A stretch of 64,000 nt of DNA from Faecalicatena faecalis (GTDB taxonomy: Bacteria > Bacillota > Clostridia > Lachnospirales > Lachnospiraceae). Below the pieces are notes generated by a model that saw only the letters and a program-made list of their open reading frames with translations, was not told where the DNA came from and did no database searches. The position numbers and the translations under genes were made by a program. The stretch is taken from NCBI RefSeq assembly GCF_012524165.2, contig NZ_JABACJ020000026.1, positions 1 through 64,000 of the forward strand, read 5' to 3'. Position 1 is the stretch's first letter. Each line of letters starts with the position of its first letter. Shown piece by piece: positions 32,633-42,048 of the stretch.

Positions 32633-33970
32633 ATGGAGTTTCAAATAACAGATGCAATGGAGAATTCCATGAACGAACTCATCAGAACCGTAAAAGAAAG
32701 ATTTTCAGATAACCAGAAGCTGGGAGAGATGTTTGAACGCTGTTACAGCAACACCGTTCGGACAACAGTGAAGCAGATGGAGGACGACACGGTACACATC
32801 ATCACAGGTGATATCCCCGCGATGTGGCTTCGGGATTCCTCTGCACAGGTAAAGCCTTATCTTGTCCTTGCTGGGCAGAATGAGGGATTCAGGGATATGA
32901 TAGCTGCACTTTTAAAAAGGCAGTTTATGATGATCTCGATCGATCCTTATGCAAATGCATTTAATGAGAAACCGGATGGTAGCTGCTGGTCCAAAGATGA
33001 GACAAAGAGAAATGCCTGGGTGTGGGAGCGTAAATATGAGATCGACTCTCTATGTTATCCTCTTCAATTAGCATGGATGTTGTGGAAAACAACAGGGTGT
33101 ACCGCTCCATTTGGTGATAATTTCCACATAGCAGCAGAAAAAATCCTGGAAGTGTTTCAGATTGAACAGAACCATGAAAAGGATTCTGGATACCACTTTA
33201 TCAGGCGGAATACTTATTATACGGATACCCTGTCGAGAGAGGGGAGAGGCAGTCTCGTGAAGGATGGCATCGGAATGACATGGTCGGGCTTTCGTCCAAG
33301 TGATGATACGTGTACCTATGGCTATCTGGTCCCGTCGAATATGTTCGCATCAGTGGTGCTTTCCTATCTTTCAGAAATTGCAGAAGTAGTGCTTAAGGAG
33401 AAAGAGCTGGGGCAAAGAGCAGAGAAATTAAGTCGTGAAATCCGGGAAGGAATCGAAAACTATGCGATCACTGAGAAGGAAGGCTTTGGAAAGGTCTATG
33501 CTTACGAGATAGATGGTTATGGGATGTACAATCTGATGGATGACGCCAACGTGCCGAGCCTGCTTTCCATGGATTACATTGGATATTGCCCGAAGGATAA
33601 GGCCGTTGCAGAAAATACAAGAAAAATGATCCTAAGTGAGGCCAACCCTTATTATTATTCCGGGAAGACTGCATCAGGTATTGGAAGCCCGCATACGCCG
33701 CCGGGATATATCTGGCATATTGCGCTCGCCGTGCAGGGATTGACGGAAAAAAGCCGGGAGAAAAAAAGGGAGATTCTGGAATTGTTAGCAAGGACAGAGG
33801 ATGGGACTAAGATGATGCATGAGGGATTTAATAAAGATGATCCGTCCCAATATACGCGGGAATGGTTTTCCTGGGCGAATGCGATGTTCTGTGAATTGGC
33901 ACTGGATTACTGCGGCATACGGCCGGACTTGCAGGAGGAAAATGCAAAATCAGCAGATGGCAAAAACTAA
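32633..33970 (+). CDS. glycoside hydrolase family 125 (exo-alpha-1,6-mannosidase)
   Basis: A 445-residue GH125 (formerly DUF1237) enzyme, an inverting, metal-independent exo-alpha-1,6-mannosidase. Marks are DDTVHIITGDIPAMWLRDSS (about 48-67), AFNEKPDGSCWSKDETKRNA, YEIDSLCYPLQLAW, GMTWSGFRPSDDTCTYGYLV, DDANVPSLLSMDY and FSWANAMFCELALDY near the end. No signal peptide is visible, so it works in the cytoplasm on imported oligosaccharides. Together with the GH38 gene 138 nt downstream it would remove alpha-linked mannose from N-glycan or yeast-mannan fragments. CAAGGAGGGCAGAGA precedes the ATG. Confidence 0.93.
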   Translation: MEFQITDAMENSMNELIRTVKERFSDNQKLGEMFERCYSNTVRTTVKQMEDDTVHIITGDIPAMWLRDSSAQVKPYLVLAGQNEGFRDMIAALLKRQFMMISIDPYANAFNEKPDGSCWSKDETKRNAWVWERKYEIDSLCYPLQLAWMLWKTTGCTAPFGDNFHIAAEKILEVFQIEQNHEKDSGYHFIRRNTYYTDTLSREGRGSLVKDGIGMTWSGFRPSDDTCTYGYLVPSNMFASVVLSYLSEIAEVVLKEKELGQRAEKLSREIREGIENYAITEKEGFGKVYAYEIDGYGMYNLMDDANVPSLLSMDYIGYCPKDKAVAENTRKMILSEANPYYYSGKTASGIGSPHTPPGYIWHIALAVQGLTEKSREKKREILELLARTEDGTKMMHEGFNKDDPSQYTREWFSWANAMFCELALDYCGIRPDLQEENAKSADGKN

Positions 33971-34108
33971 AATTTGTCCACTGAACATAGAATAAGTTGA
34001 ATTGCGGCACAGAATTATGCGGGTTACAATGAAATCAGACTCAAAAGGGTTTATGAGGAAGCAAAAAGAGAGAAAGAAAAAGATAGAGCAGGAGAAGGAG
34101 AAAACGAG

Positions 34109-37100
34109 ATGTTTTTGACAGACAGAAAATTAGACAGAAGAATCAGTGAATTAAAGGAATACAGATACCGTGATATCATCCACCTGGAGAAATTTGTGGT
34201 GCAGGAGGATAGACAGGGAGTCGTCAATCCAGAGGTGCCGACAGAATTTGCCGGATGGGAGACGATGAATACAGGCGATACATGGAAGGGCAGGGATCTG
34301 TACCTGTGGATGCATAAAAAAGTGAAGATACCGGCTGCGTGGTCAGGAAAGAAGGCAGTAGGAATTTTTGATTACGGTAACACTGGAGCCGGGAATAATT
34401 CTGGATTTGAATCCATGCTTTACCTGAATGAGACACCTTATCAGGGAGTGGATGCCAACCATAAAGAAGTCTTTTTTGAGGAAGAGGTATATGGACAGGA
34501 AATCAGCCTGACCTTCCGTCTATGGACCGGTCTGGAGGGTGGAGGGATTCCGACGCCTCAGGAACACAGGATCAACAGGGCGGATCTGGCGTGGCTGGAC
34601 GAGCAGGTGGATGGTTTTTACTATATGGGAACTATGATTTTAGATACTCTGAAAAATCTGGATGACCATAATGAAATCAAATACGACCTGCGTCAGGCAT
34701 TAGATGCGGCGTGTCATGTGATTGACTGGTCAGAACCAGGAAGCCCACAGTTTTACGAGTCCGTTCACCAGGCAGCGGAGATTTTGGATGAAAAAATCAG
34801 CAAAATGGAGAAGCACACCGAGATCATGGTGAAGTGTGTAGGGCATACGCACATTGATGTGGCATGGCTCTGGCGCCTGAAACATACGAGAGAGAAAATC
34901 TCACGTTCCTTCTCAACCGTGCTGCGTCTGATGGAGCAGTACCCGGAGTACATTTTCCTGCAGACACAGCCTCAGCTTTACGAGTACATCAAAGAGGATT
35001 TTCCGGAAATCTATGCAAAGATGAAGGAGCGCATCGCAGAGGGGCGCTGGGAGAGCGATGGAGGCATGTGGGTCGAGGCCGACTGCAATCTTACGAGCGG
35101 CGAATCACTGACAAGACAGATTCTGCTGGGAAGTAAATTTATCAAAGAGGAATTCAAAAAAGAGGTGGAATACCTGTGGCTGCCAGATGTATTTGGTTAC
35201 TCCTGGGCACTGCCGCAGATTTTAAAGAAGGCCGGGATTGATACCTTCATGACGACTAAGATCAGTTGGAATCAGTTCAACCGTATGCCTCACGATACCT
35301 TCTGGTGGAAGGGAATTGACGGAAGCAAGGTCCTGACCCATTTTATTACCACGCCAGATCCATGGAGCGAGCCTGGGTCCTGGTTCTATACATACAATGG
35401 CCAACTGACTCCGAAGACGGTCAAAGGTGCCTGGGAGGCATACAGCGAGAAAGAGCTGAACAAGGAGCTGTTGATCTGTTATGGATATGGGGACGGAGGC
35501 GGCGGTGTCAACCGGGATGCCCTGGAGCAGAGAAAATGTATTGACCGGATTCCGGGACTGCCTCATCTTGAACCCTCTACGGCCGGAGAATATTTCCGTG
35601 ATCTTCACAAAACGGTGGAGGATACGGACCAGTTTGTCCACACATGGGATGGCGAGCTATATCTGGAATACCACCGTGGGACTTATACCAGTCAGGCATA
35701 CAATAAACGAATGAACCGGAAAATGGAGCTGCTTTACCGCAGGGCAGAATGGATGGCAGTCATGAATGGTATCCAGGCTGGAACGCTTAAAAAAGCAGAT
35801 CAGGAGAAATTGACTGTGGGCTGGAAGCATATCCTGACAGATCAGTTCCATGACATCATACCGGGGTCCTCGATCCATGAGGTCTATCAGGATGCCAGAA
35901 AAGATTATGCGTTTATCGAGCAGAATGCAAGAGAGGTCGAAGAAGCATTTTTACAGGCGGTGAAGGAGGAAAAGGAGAATCAGTACACGATTTTCAATAG
36001 CTCCGGCTGGGAGAGGACCGGGCTTGTAGAGCTTCCTGGGACATCGGAGGGAACCTATCGGGATGAGGACGGGAAACTGCTTGTCTCTCAGAAGGCAGAG
36101 AATCATACCTATGTGGAGGTCTGTGGTGTCCCATCCATGGGAATGAAGCGGATTCTATTTGTACCAGGTACGGCTGAAGAGGAAAAGGCTTTATTTACTG
36201 TGAATCAGAGAGACATCGAGACGCCATTCTATACGGTATCTCTGAACCAGTATGGACAGATTATGCGCCTGTATGATAAGACCTTTTCAAGGGAAGTGCT
36301 CCCTGAGGGAGAGCGCGCCAATGTCCTGCAGATGTTTGAAGATAAACCGCTGGATAATGATGCATGGGATATTGATATTTTCTATCAGCAGAAAATGCGT
36401 GAGATCACGGATCTGACCAAATTCGAGGTGAGGGAATGCGGAGCCCTGCGTCTGGTCATTCATATGGAATGGAAATATATGAGATCTGTGATCGAACAGG
36501 ACATGATTCTTTACAGCAGAGACCGGAGAATCGATTTTAAGACCTATGTGGATTACCATGAACAGCATCAGCTTCTCAAAGCGGCATTCCCGGTGGATAT
36601 TCGTTCGACTTACGGGACTTACGATGTGCAGTATGGAAATGTCAGACGTCCGAACCATTGGAATACAAGCTGGGATCTTGCGAGGTTCGAGTCTGTGGCA
36701 CACAGATGGGCAGATCTGTCTGAGCGCAGCTATGGTGTCAGCCTGCTCAACGACTGCAAATATGGTCATGACATTAAGGATCATGTGATGCGGATCAGTC
36801 TTCTCAAAGCAGGAACACATCCAGATCATCTTCAGGATCAGGGCGAGCATGAGTTTACCTATTCCCTGCTTCCGCATGGCGGTGACTTCGTTGAGGGAAG
36901 AACTGTACAGGAGGCTTTTGACCTGAATGAGCCGATGCAGGCGGTAAAGGGAGAGATTGATCTGGGATATGAAAGTTTTGTGACGTTCGATAATGATCAA
37001 ATCGAGCTGGATGCAATCAAGAAATCTGAGAGCGGAGATGCCATAGTCGTGAGATTTCACGAGTTTGCTGGTTCAAGCCAGCATGTGGGATTAAAGCTAG

Positions 37101-37228
37101 GATTCAAGATCCGGTCCTGGGCAGAGTCCGATTTAAGAGAACGTCCGATTATGGAAGAAGTTCCGGGAGGCGACATCTACATGGAACTAAAGCCATATGA
37201 GATTAAGACCATTTTACTGTATTTATAA
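34109..37228 (+). CDS. alpha-mannosidase (glycoside hydrolase family 38)
   Basis: A 1039-residue GH38 enzyme, a retaining zinc-dependent alpha-mannosidase. The catalytic domain (about 240-520) starts with CVGHTHIDVAWLWRLKHTRE (zinc His and Asp) and contains GGMWVEADCNLTSGESL and LWLPDVFGYSWALPQIL with the nucleophile Asp (about 359). The middle domain and C-terminal beta domains (about 530-1039) are complete. No signal peptide, so cytoplasmic. GH38 enzymes release alpha-1,2, alpha-1,3 or alpha-1,6 mannose; the linkage cannot be read from sequence. GGAGAAGGAGAAAACGAG lies before the ATG. Confidence 0.94.
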   Translation: MFLTDRKLDRRISELKEYRYRDIIHLEKFVVQEDRQGVVNPEVPTEFAGWETMNTGDTWKGRDLYLWMHKKVKIPAAWSGKKAVGIFDYGNTGAGNNSGFESMLYLNETPYQGVDANHKEVFFEEEVYGQEISLTFRLWTGLEGGGIPTPQEHRINRADLAWLDEQVDGFYYMGTMILDTLKNLDDHNEIKYDLRQALDAACHVIDWSEPGSPQFYESVHQAAEILDEKISKMEKHTEIMVKCVGHTHIDVAWLWRLKHTREKISRSFSTVLRLMEQYPEYIFLQTQPQLYEYIKEDFPEIYAKMKERIAEGRWESDGGMWVEADCNLTSGESLTRQILLGSKFIKEEFKKEVEYLWLPDVFGYSWALPQILKKAGIDTFMTTKISWNQFNRMPHDTFWWKGIDGSKVLTHFITTPDPWSEPGSWFYTYNGQLTPKTVKGAWEAYSEKELNKELLICYGYGDGGGGVNRDALEQRKCIDRIPGLPHLEPSTAGEYFRDLHKTVEDTDQFVHTWDGELYLEYHRGTYTSQAYNKRMNRKMELLYRRAEWMAVMNGIQAGTLKKADQEKLTVGWKHILTDQFHDIIPGSSIHEVYQDARKDYAFIEQNAREVEEAFLQAVKEEKENQYTIFNSSGWERTGLVELPGTSEGTYRDEDGKLLVSQKAENHTYVEVCGVPSMGMKRILFVPGTAEEEKALFTVNQRDIETPFYTVSLNQYGQIMRLYDKTFSREVLPEGERANVLQMFEDKPLDNDAWDIDIFYQQKMREITDLTKFEVRECGALRLVIHMEWKYMRSVIEQDMILYSRDRRIDFKTYVDYHEQHQLLKAAFPVDIRSTYGTYDVQYGNVRRPNHWNTSWDLARFESVAHRWADLSERSYGVSLLNDCKYGHDIKDHVMRISLLKAGTHPDHLQDQGEHEFTYSLLPHGGDFVEGRTVQEAFDLNEPMQAVKGEIDLGYESFVTFDNDQIELDAIKKSESGDAIVVRFHEFAGSSQHVGLKLGFKIRSWAESDLRERPIMEEVPGGDIYMELKPYEIKTILLYL

Positions 37229-37245
37229 ACAATCGATGTAAATAA

Positions 37246-37300
37246 TTCAAAATCTGCTGGATTTTGCTTTTATTAAGAAAGCAGTCAGGCAGATTTTGAA
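37246..37300 (+). other. intra-operon stem-loop between GH38 and DUF624 genes
   Basis: TTCAAAATCTGC (37246-37257) pairs with GCAGATTTTGAA (37289-37300), enclosing a second stem (TTTTGCTTT with AAAGCAG). There is no terminal T run, so it looks like an mRNA-processing or stabilising hairpin, not a terminator. Confidence 0.55.
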
Positions 37301-37334
37301 TATCTGTTCTGGAATGAGGAAAAGGAGGCACATG

Positions 37335-38012
37335 ATGCTCAGTGAATTATTCAATATTGAGAAGGTTTTAGGTTTCTGTGAGAAGGTATGCTATTTTCTG
37401 GTGGTGAACCTTTTGTTCTTGATCAGCAGTCTGCCGGTCTTACTATTCTTTTTGTTTATGGGCATCAGCCATGTCCGGGAATACCTGCCCTTCTTTTTAA
37501 TATGTGCAATGAGCGTGCCTCCGGCATTTTCAGCAGTTCTTTATGCCATGAGGCGTCTTTTGGATGGAACGGAAAGAGGACCTGTAAAGGATTATTGGAA
37601 AGGATACCACACAGACTTCTTACAGAAGCTTTGCCTGGGAGGGGTCCAAATGCTTACATTCCTTATCTTATGGACAAACATTGAATTTTTCTCTAAGCAA
37701 ATGAAAAATGTACCACTCACCATTTTGTTTGTTCTTTTGTTCGCATTTGCAGTAGCAGTGACACCAAATCTGTATCTGCTCGCTTCGCGCTATGAGATGA
37801 AAAATCAAGATATCATCAGAACGGCCTGTCTTCTGACGGTGACAAGACCAATCTGTACATTAGGGACCATCGCAGCGCTGGGGGCAGTCCTGGCAGCATT
37901 CGAGATCGCGGCAGGAACGGCAGTATTGTTCATGGTAAGTACTTATGCGTTTTTAGTAGTGTTCATAAGCAAAAAAGTACTGGATACACTCGAAGAAGGC
38001 GGTGAGAAGTGA
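37335..38012 (+). CDS. DUF624 (YesL-like) membrane protein
   Basis: A 225-residue membrane protein of the DUF624/YesL family with about five hydrophobic segments, starting MLSELFNIEKVLGFCEKVCY. These genes almost always stand beside YesM/YesN regulators and LplB/LplC-type sugar importers in Firmicutes, but their role is unknown. AGGAGG is 6 nt before ATG 37335; ATG 37332 is also possible. It lies at the end of the GH125-GH38 unit and before foldback element B. Confidence 0.85.
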   Translation: MLSELFNIEKVLGFCEKVCYFLVVNLLFLISSLPVLLFFLFMGISHVREYLPFFLICAMSVPPAFSAVLYAMRRLLDGTERGPVKDYWKGYHTDFLQKLCLGGVQMLTFLILWTNIEFFSKQMKNVPLTILFVLLFAFAVAVTPNLYLLASRYEMKNQDIIRTACLLTVTRPICTLGTIAALGAVLAAFEIAAGTAVLFMVSTYAFLVVFISKKVLDTLEEGGEK

Positions 38013-38037
38013 CTCTTTTGGGGAGAGAGAGGGGGGC

Positions 38038-38340
38038 GCTTCGAGGAAGTCGAGCCGTGGACAGGAGCCGGGCAGGGGTCATCTGCCGTTTTCCAGGGCT
38101 GGAACGTTCGCTAAGAGGCACTAAATGGACCAGAACCGGATTTTACGGAACATGAGGGATTCAACGAGTTTTCTGATGAAAACTCGTCTCAGCCCTCAAT
38201 GGAATTTGATGTTGTACATCAAATTCCATCCGCAAAATCCGGCTCTGGTCCATAAAGTGCCTCTATGCTTACTTTATGCCCCGGAGAAACGGCAGATGTC
38301 CCCTGCCCGGCTCCTGTCCACGGCTCGACTTCCTCGAAGC
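38038..38340. repeat. 303-bp foldback element B (candidate structured RNA), upstream of the YesM kinase gene
   Basis: The second large foldback. The outer stem pairs 38038-38094 with 38283-38340 with very few mismatches. The asymmetric internal loop has a mini-hairpin TTCCAGGGCTGGAA and AACGTTCGCTA on the left (38090-38113) and GCTTACTTTATGCC on the right (38267-38280). The inner stem pairs 38114-38148 with 38230-38264. Two apical hairpins follow: 38154-38197 (GAGGG..CCCTC enclosing ACGAGTTTTC/GAAAACTCGT) and 38199-38229 (ATGGAATTTGATGT/ACATCAAATTCCAT). GGGGGC precedes the left edge and TTGGTTCATCCAG follows the right edge, as in element A. The rest of the gap to 38498 is G-rich, with CCAGCGG/CCGCTGG (38351-38383) and a TATAAT at 38465. 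Confidence 0.8.
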
Positions 38341-38498
38341 TTGGTTCATCCAGCGGCAAAAGCGTCGATGGGGGACCGCTGGCTAAAAGCAGCGGGGGGA
38401 TTGGGGAGAGAGAAGAGGAGGGGATGATCGTTAGGGAGGTATTTCGCGGGATTGGGATTCATGATATAATGATGGAACGAAAGGGAGGGGGATGGAGG

Positions 38499-40256
38499 AT
38501 GCCTAAGAAGAGTCCGAAGCAATTGTTTCACAAGCTTTTTTATAGATATACGGTTCTGATCGTGTGTATTGTTCTGGCTTTGGCGGTGTATTTTATTTCG
38601 GCCATGCGGAACCGGATTTTGGAGACGAACCGGCATTATATGGATATGATGACGGAGGAGGCGGCTTCTTATGTGGATGAGTGTTCGCAGACTGCGGGGC
38701 ATATTCAGGCGGAATTGTACCAGTCGTCGGGGATTTTGAATGATCTGCTGACTTATTTTCAATATGAGCCGGAGGAATATCAGAAGTACCGACTGGATAC
38801 TTTTATTGCTTCTTCATCGGCTGCCTATGAAGGATTCAATAATTTTATGGAAAAGGTGATGGAGAATAATTCTGACATTCGTTCTATTGAGATTATTGCG
38901 TACGATAAATCGGAAGTGACGACTTGTTATCCTGATGGAAAGACGTATATCCGTCAGAATGCCAAGCTGCGAATGGCGGAAGTGGAGAGGCGGGATCTGG
39001 CCAGGGATGGGACGTTTTCTTTTGTGAAGGAGATTCGTGACCCGGATACGCTGACCGGGGCGGGCTGTATGATCGTGAATTTCAAGGCGGACCAATTCAG
39101 GAAGATTCAGGAATACTACTCTATTGCGGGGCTGCTTGTCTGCAGCCAGAATCATATGGTGATTTTTCAATCTGATAACGAGTTGGATGCAAATGCTTTT
39201 TTTCAGACACAGGAAGGAGAGATTGCCAGGGATACCTCCCAATATTATGTACAGAAGTCGGATATCGGTGATTATTCCATCTATGGAATGGCAGACAAAA
39301 AGAAGGCCGCACAGGTACCGTTCACAACCATTCTGGCAGTCCTTGGAGTCGGTCTGGGCGTAATTCTGCTGGGGGAATGGTGCGTGCGGATCTATCTGCT
39401 CCATCTGACAGGACGGTTGAATCATATCATTGACGGGATGCAGCGTGTGACCACTGGTGATCTGAGCACGCGCCTTGCAGCGGATGAGAATGGGGATGAG
39501 CTGGATGTAATTTCTACTCAGTTCAATGAGATGTGCCAGGAATTGGATCGTTATATCCAGAAAAGCTATCTTGCCGAGATCGAACAGAAAAATGCAGAGA
39601 TGGAGGCGCTTCAGAGTCAGATCAATCCTCATTTTCTATATAATACGCTGGAGGCGATTCGTATGAAGGCCATCTGCAATGGGGATCGGGATGTCGGGAA
39701 GATGCTTTACAGCATGTCTGTCATTTTCCGCAGCCAGTTAAAGGACAGCGATATTATCACGCTGATTCAGGAAATGCATTATTGTAAAAAATATTTGGAG
39801 CTGTTCGAATATCGTTATCAGGGGAAGTTTACATCCAAGGTAGAGTGTCCAGAAGAGCTGATGAATTATCCGGTCATGAAGTTCATTCTACAGCCGATTG
39901 TGGAAAATTATTTTGTCCATGGTATCCGTTCTGAACAGGAGGGGAACACCATCCATATCTGGGCAAAGCGGATAGAAGACGCTCTGTTCGTCCATATTGA
40001 GGACAATGGAAAGGGAATGACAGAGGAAGAGATAGAAGCGAAAAATGCGGAGCTTGAGGCTGCAGAGCACCATAAAAAGTCAGTCGGTATCAGCAATGTC
40101 AACACCCGTATCCGTGCCGTTTATGGAGATGGTTATGGTGTCATTTTAAAATCCAGAGAGGGCGGCGGACTGCATGTGATTGTAAAAATAGGGATCGATA
40201 AGAAGGATGAAGTGAGGGAGATATGTCATGAGGAAAGTGATGTTAGTAGAGGATGA
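38499..40256 (+). CDS. YesM-type sensor histidine kinase
   Basis: A 585-residue membrane kinase. TM1 (about 17-38), an extracellular sensor region (about 39-268), TM2 (about 270-295), a HAMP domain (about 297-350, GDLSTRLAADENGDELDV), His_kinase with ALQSQINPHFLYNTLEAIRM (phospho-acceptor His 378) and HATPase_c with QPIVENYFVHGI (N box), DNGKGMT (G1) and GGGLHVIV. It should sense a sugar or a binding protein outside and phosphorylate the response regulator encoded next, whose start overlaps it by 29 bp. ATG 38499 follows GGAGGGGGATGGAGG; the upstream open frame runs into foldback element B. Confidence 0.92.
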   Translation: MPKKSPKQLFHKLFYRYTVLIVCIVLALAVYFISAMRNRILETNRHYMDMMTEEAASYVDECSQTAGHIQAELYQSSGILNDLLTYFQYEPEEYQKYRLDTFIASSSAAYEGFNNFMEKVMENNSDIRSIEIIAYDKSEVTTCYPDGKTYIRQNAKLRMAEVERRDLARDGTFSFVKEIRDPDTLTGAGCMIVNFKADQFRKIQEYYSIAGLLVCSQNHMVIFQSDNELDANAFFQTQEGEIARDTSQYYVQKSDIGDYSIYGMADKKKAAQVPFTTILAVLGVGLGVILLGEWCVRIYLLHLTGRLNHIIDGMQRVTTGDLSTRLAADENGDELDVISTQFNEMCQELDRYIQKSYLAEIEQKNAEMEALQSQINPHFLYNTLEAIRMKAICNGDRDVGKMLYSMSVIFRSQLKDSDIITLIQEMHYCKKYLELFEYRYQGKFTSKVECPEELMNYPVMKFILQPIVENYFVHGIRSEQEGNTIHIWAKRIEDALFVHIEDNGKGMTEEEIEAKNAELEAAEHHKKSVGISNVNTRIRAVYGDGYGVILKSREGGGLHVIVKIGIDKKDEVREICHEESDVSRG

Positions 40257-41742
40257 GGAGTTTATTCTTCAGGGACTAAAGAACATTCTGGATTGGGAAG
40301 CAATCGGGATGCAGATTGTCCAGACGGCGCACAACGGGAAAGAAGCATTGGAAAAATGGGATCAGAATCCGGTGGATATCATCGTGACTGATATCAGTAT
40401 GCCTGTGATGGATGGGCTGGATTTCTTAAAAGAATTAAGGAAGACGGAGGAACGGGCCCGCTGTATCATACTGACGGGGTATGATGAGTTTGATTATGCT
40501 AAGCGTGCAATCACCCTGGATGTGGAGGATTATATCCTAAAGCCGATCAATGAGGAGGAACTGGAAGAGGTCTTAAAGCGCTGTGATGAAGAACTGCGAC
40601 AACTGGATCAAAAGCAGGCTGCAGATATGGATGATAAAGCAGGCTGGATTCAGTTCTTGCGGGGGAACCTGACCCGGGAAGAGATGGAGAGCTATCTCTC
40701 GATTCTGCCGGAAATCAGTCCAAACACAGAGGTATGGCCCGCAATCATGAAGCTGGATATGGAAAGCTTAAAGTCTGCCCGAATGTCGGATGTTCTGTTG
40801 GAATTCCAGGAGGAAAAAGACATCCGTGTGATTTATCTGTCCGCCGGAAATCTGCTTCTGCTCCTATATGGAAAACAATCAGAAGAAGACTGTACATCCA
40901 GGCTTTCCGACATTCAGGCCCAGATAGAAAGCAGATATGCGATTCTGTCATTCATTAGCGTTGGATCACCGTTTGAGGATTACCACGAACTGCCTGCCTC
41001 CTACGAGGAAGCTAAAAAACTGCAGAAATACCAGGTAATAGAAGGGTACGGAAGCTGTATGTCAGCGATTCGCGTCAAAGAAAAAGGCAGTGAGGACATT
41101 TCCGTAGATAATGCCAGACTCCGCAAACTGATTCTGAAAAAAGATAAGGAAGGGGCGGTTAGCTATCTGGAGGATTTGTTTATCCATGTCATTCAAAAAG
41201 ATGTTTCCATTGATGATGTCTACAAAATGTGCATCCAGACCGCCATGCTCCTCCAGGAGATCAAAGAAGAATATCAGCTTGAGAACCGTAAGAATATGCA
41301 GAATCTAACAGAGCTGATCGGTCAGATCTACCAGGCAGAAGACCTATTTACCATAAAGACCATCTTCATCGGAGAGGCAGCCGAAATCATCACCTATCTT
41401 CACGAGGAGGATTCTCAATATACACCAGTGGTAAAACAGATCCTCTCCGAGGTCCAGAAGAATTACAAAGAGGATATGAACTTAAAGACCTTAGCCTACA
41501 AATACAACATGAACGCCTCCTATCTAGGCTCCATTTTCCAAAAAGAAGTAGGCTGTACCTTTGCGCAATATTTAAGCAATACGAAGAACAGCATCGCCAA
41601 AGACCTCATTCTAAACACCAACATGCGGATCAACGATATCGCCAAAGAAGTAGGCTACCCCGACACCAGCTACTTCTACCGTAAATTCAAACAATGCTAC
41701 GGCGTATCCCCCGCATCCCTGCGTGAGATGAAAAAATATTAG
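40228..41742 (+). CDS. YesN-type response regulator (REC + AraC HTH)
   Basis: A 504-residue response regulator. The receiver domain (about 1-120) has MLVEDEEFI with the acidic pair, the phospho-acceptor Asp 55 in VTDISMPVMDG, the TGYDEFDYAKRAI switch region and LKPI. A middle region (about 130-390) of unknown fold is followed by an AraC-type double helix-turn-helix (about 400-502; LAYKYNMNASYLGSIFQKEV and DIAKEVGYPDTSYFYRKFKQ). It probably activates the importer and mannosidase genes around it. Codons in the last 300 bp use more CTC, CTA, ATC and ACC than the start of the gene, a mild shift. Confidence 0.93.
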   Translation: MRKVMLVEDEEFILQGLKNILDWEAIGMQIVQTAHNGKEALEKWDQNPVDIIVTDISMPVMDGLDFLKELRKTEERARCIILTGYDEFDYAKRAITLDVEDYILKPINEEELEEVLKRCDEELRQLDQKQAADMDDKAGWIQFLRGNLTREEMESYLSILPEISPNTEVWPAIMKLDMESLKSARMSDVLLEFQEEKDIRVIYLSAGNLLLLLYGKQSEEDCTSRLSDIQAQIESRYAILSFISVGSPFEDYHELPASYEEAKKLQKYQVIEGYGSCMSAIRVKEKGSEDISVDNARLRKLILKKDKEGAVSYLEDLFIHVIQKDVSIDDVYKMCIQTAMLLQEIKEEYQLENRKNMQNLTELIGQIYQAEDLFTIKTIFIGEAAEIITYLHEEDSQYTPVVKQILSEVQKNYKEDMNLKTLAYKYNMNASYLGSIFQKEVGCTFAQYLSNTKNSIAKDLILNTNMRINDIAKEVGYPDTSYFYRKFKQCYGVSPASLREMKKY

Positions 41743-41752
41743 AAGACCGCTC

Positions 41753-41788
41753 AAGGGGAAGAACACCGATTCTTCCCCTTTCTTTCCC
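41753..41788 (+). terminator. terminator after the YesM/YesN pair
   Basis: AAGGGGAAGAA (41753-41763) pairs with TTCTTCCCCTT (41770-41780), followed by TCTTTCCC. The rest of the gap to 42048 has an extended -10 (TGTATAGT, 41872-41879) likely serving the ABC operon, and no gene I can support. Confidence 0.85.
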
Positions 41789-42048
41789 GCTCTTAGTACA
41801 GTGTCCTTTTCCTTCCTAGAATATGTCCAACAAATCTGAAAGTTTTCGACTATCCTTTTTCCCTTTCTTTTTGTATAGTTATTTACAGAACAAGTGATTA
41901 TCAGACAACTGGCCGGTTGAAAGAGTTCTGTCCCTCAAATGGGGCGTTTATGAGGCTTTGCTTCATAACGAAGTATGTTCATAAAAGCACACGGGTTGAA
42001 GTGTCAATTTTCAAAGAGATGTGCACAGAGAGAAAGGGAGGTCAGAAG

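Noticed and set aside
21607-38340. Elements A and B as ends of one composite transposon
   Set aside because: The 16 kb between them are housekeeping genes (recJ, rsh, hisS, aspS, tRNA-Gly) plus part of the mannoside locus, and there is no transposase.
38125-38498. A 100-codon frame and an N-terminal extension of the YesM kinase through foldback element B
   Set aside because: The kinase has a proper start with GGAGG at 38499, beginning with the usual basic segment and TM1. The extra residues come from palindrome arms.
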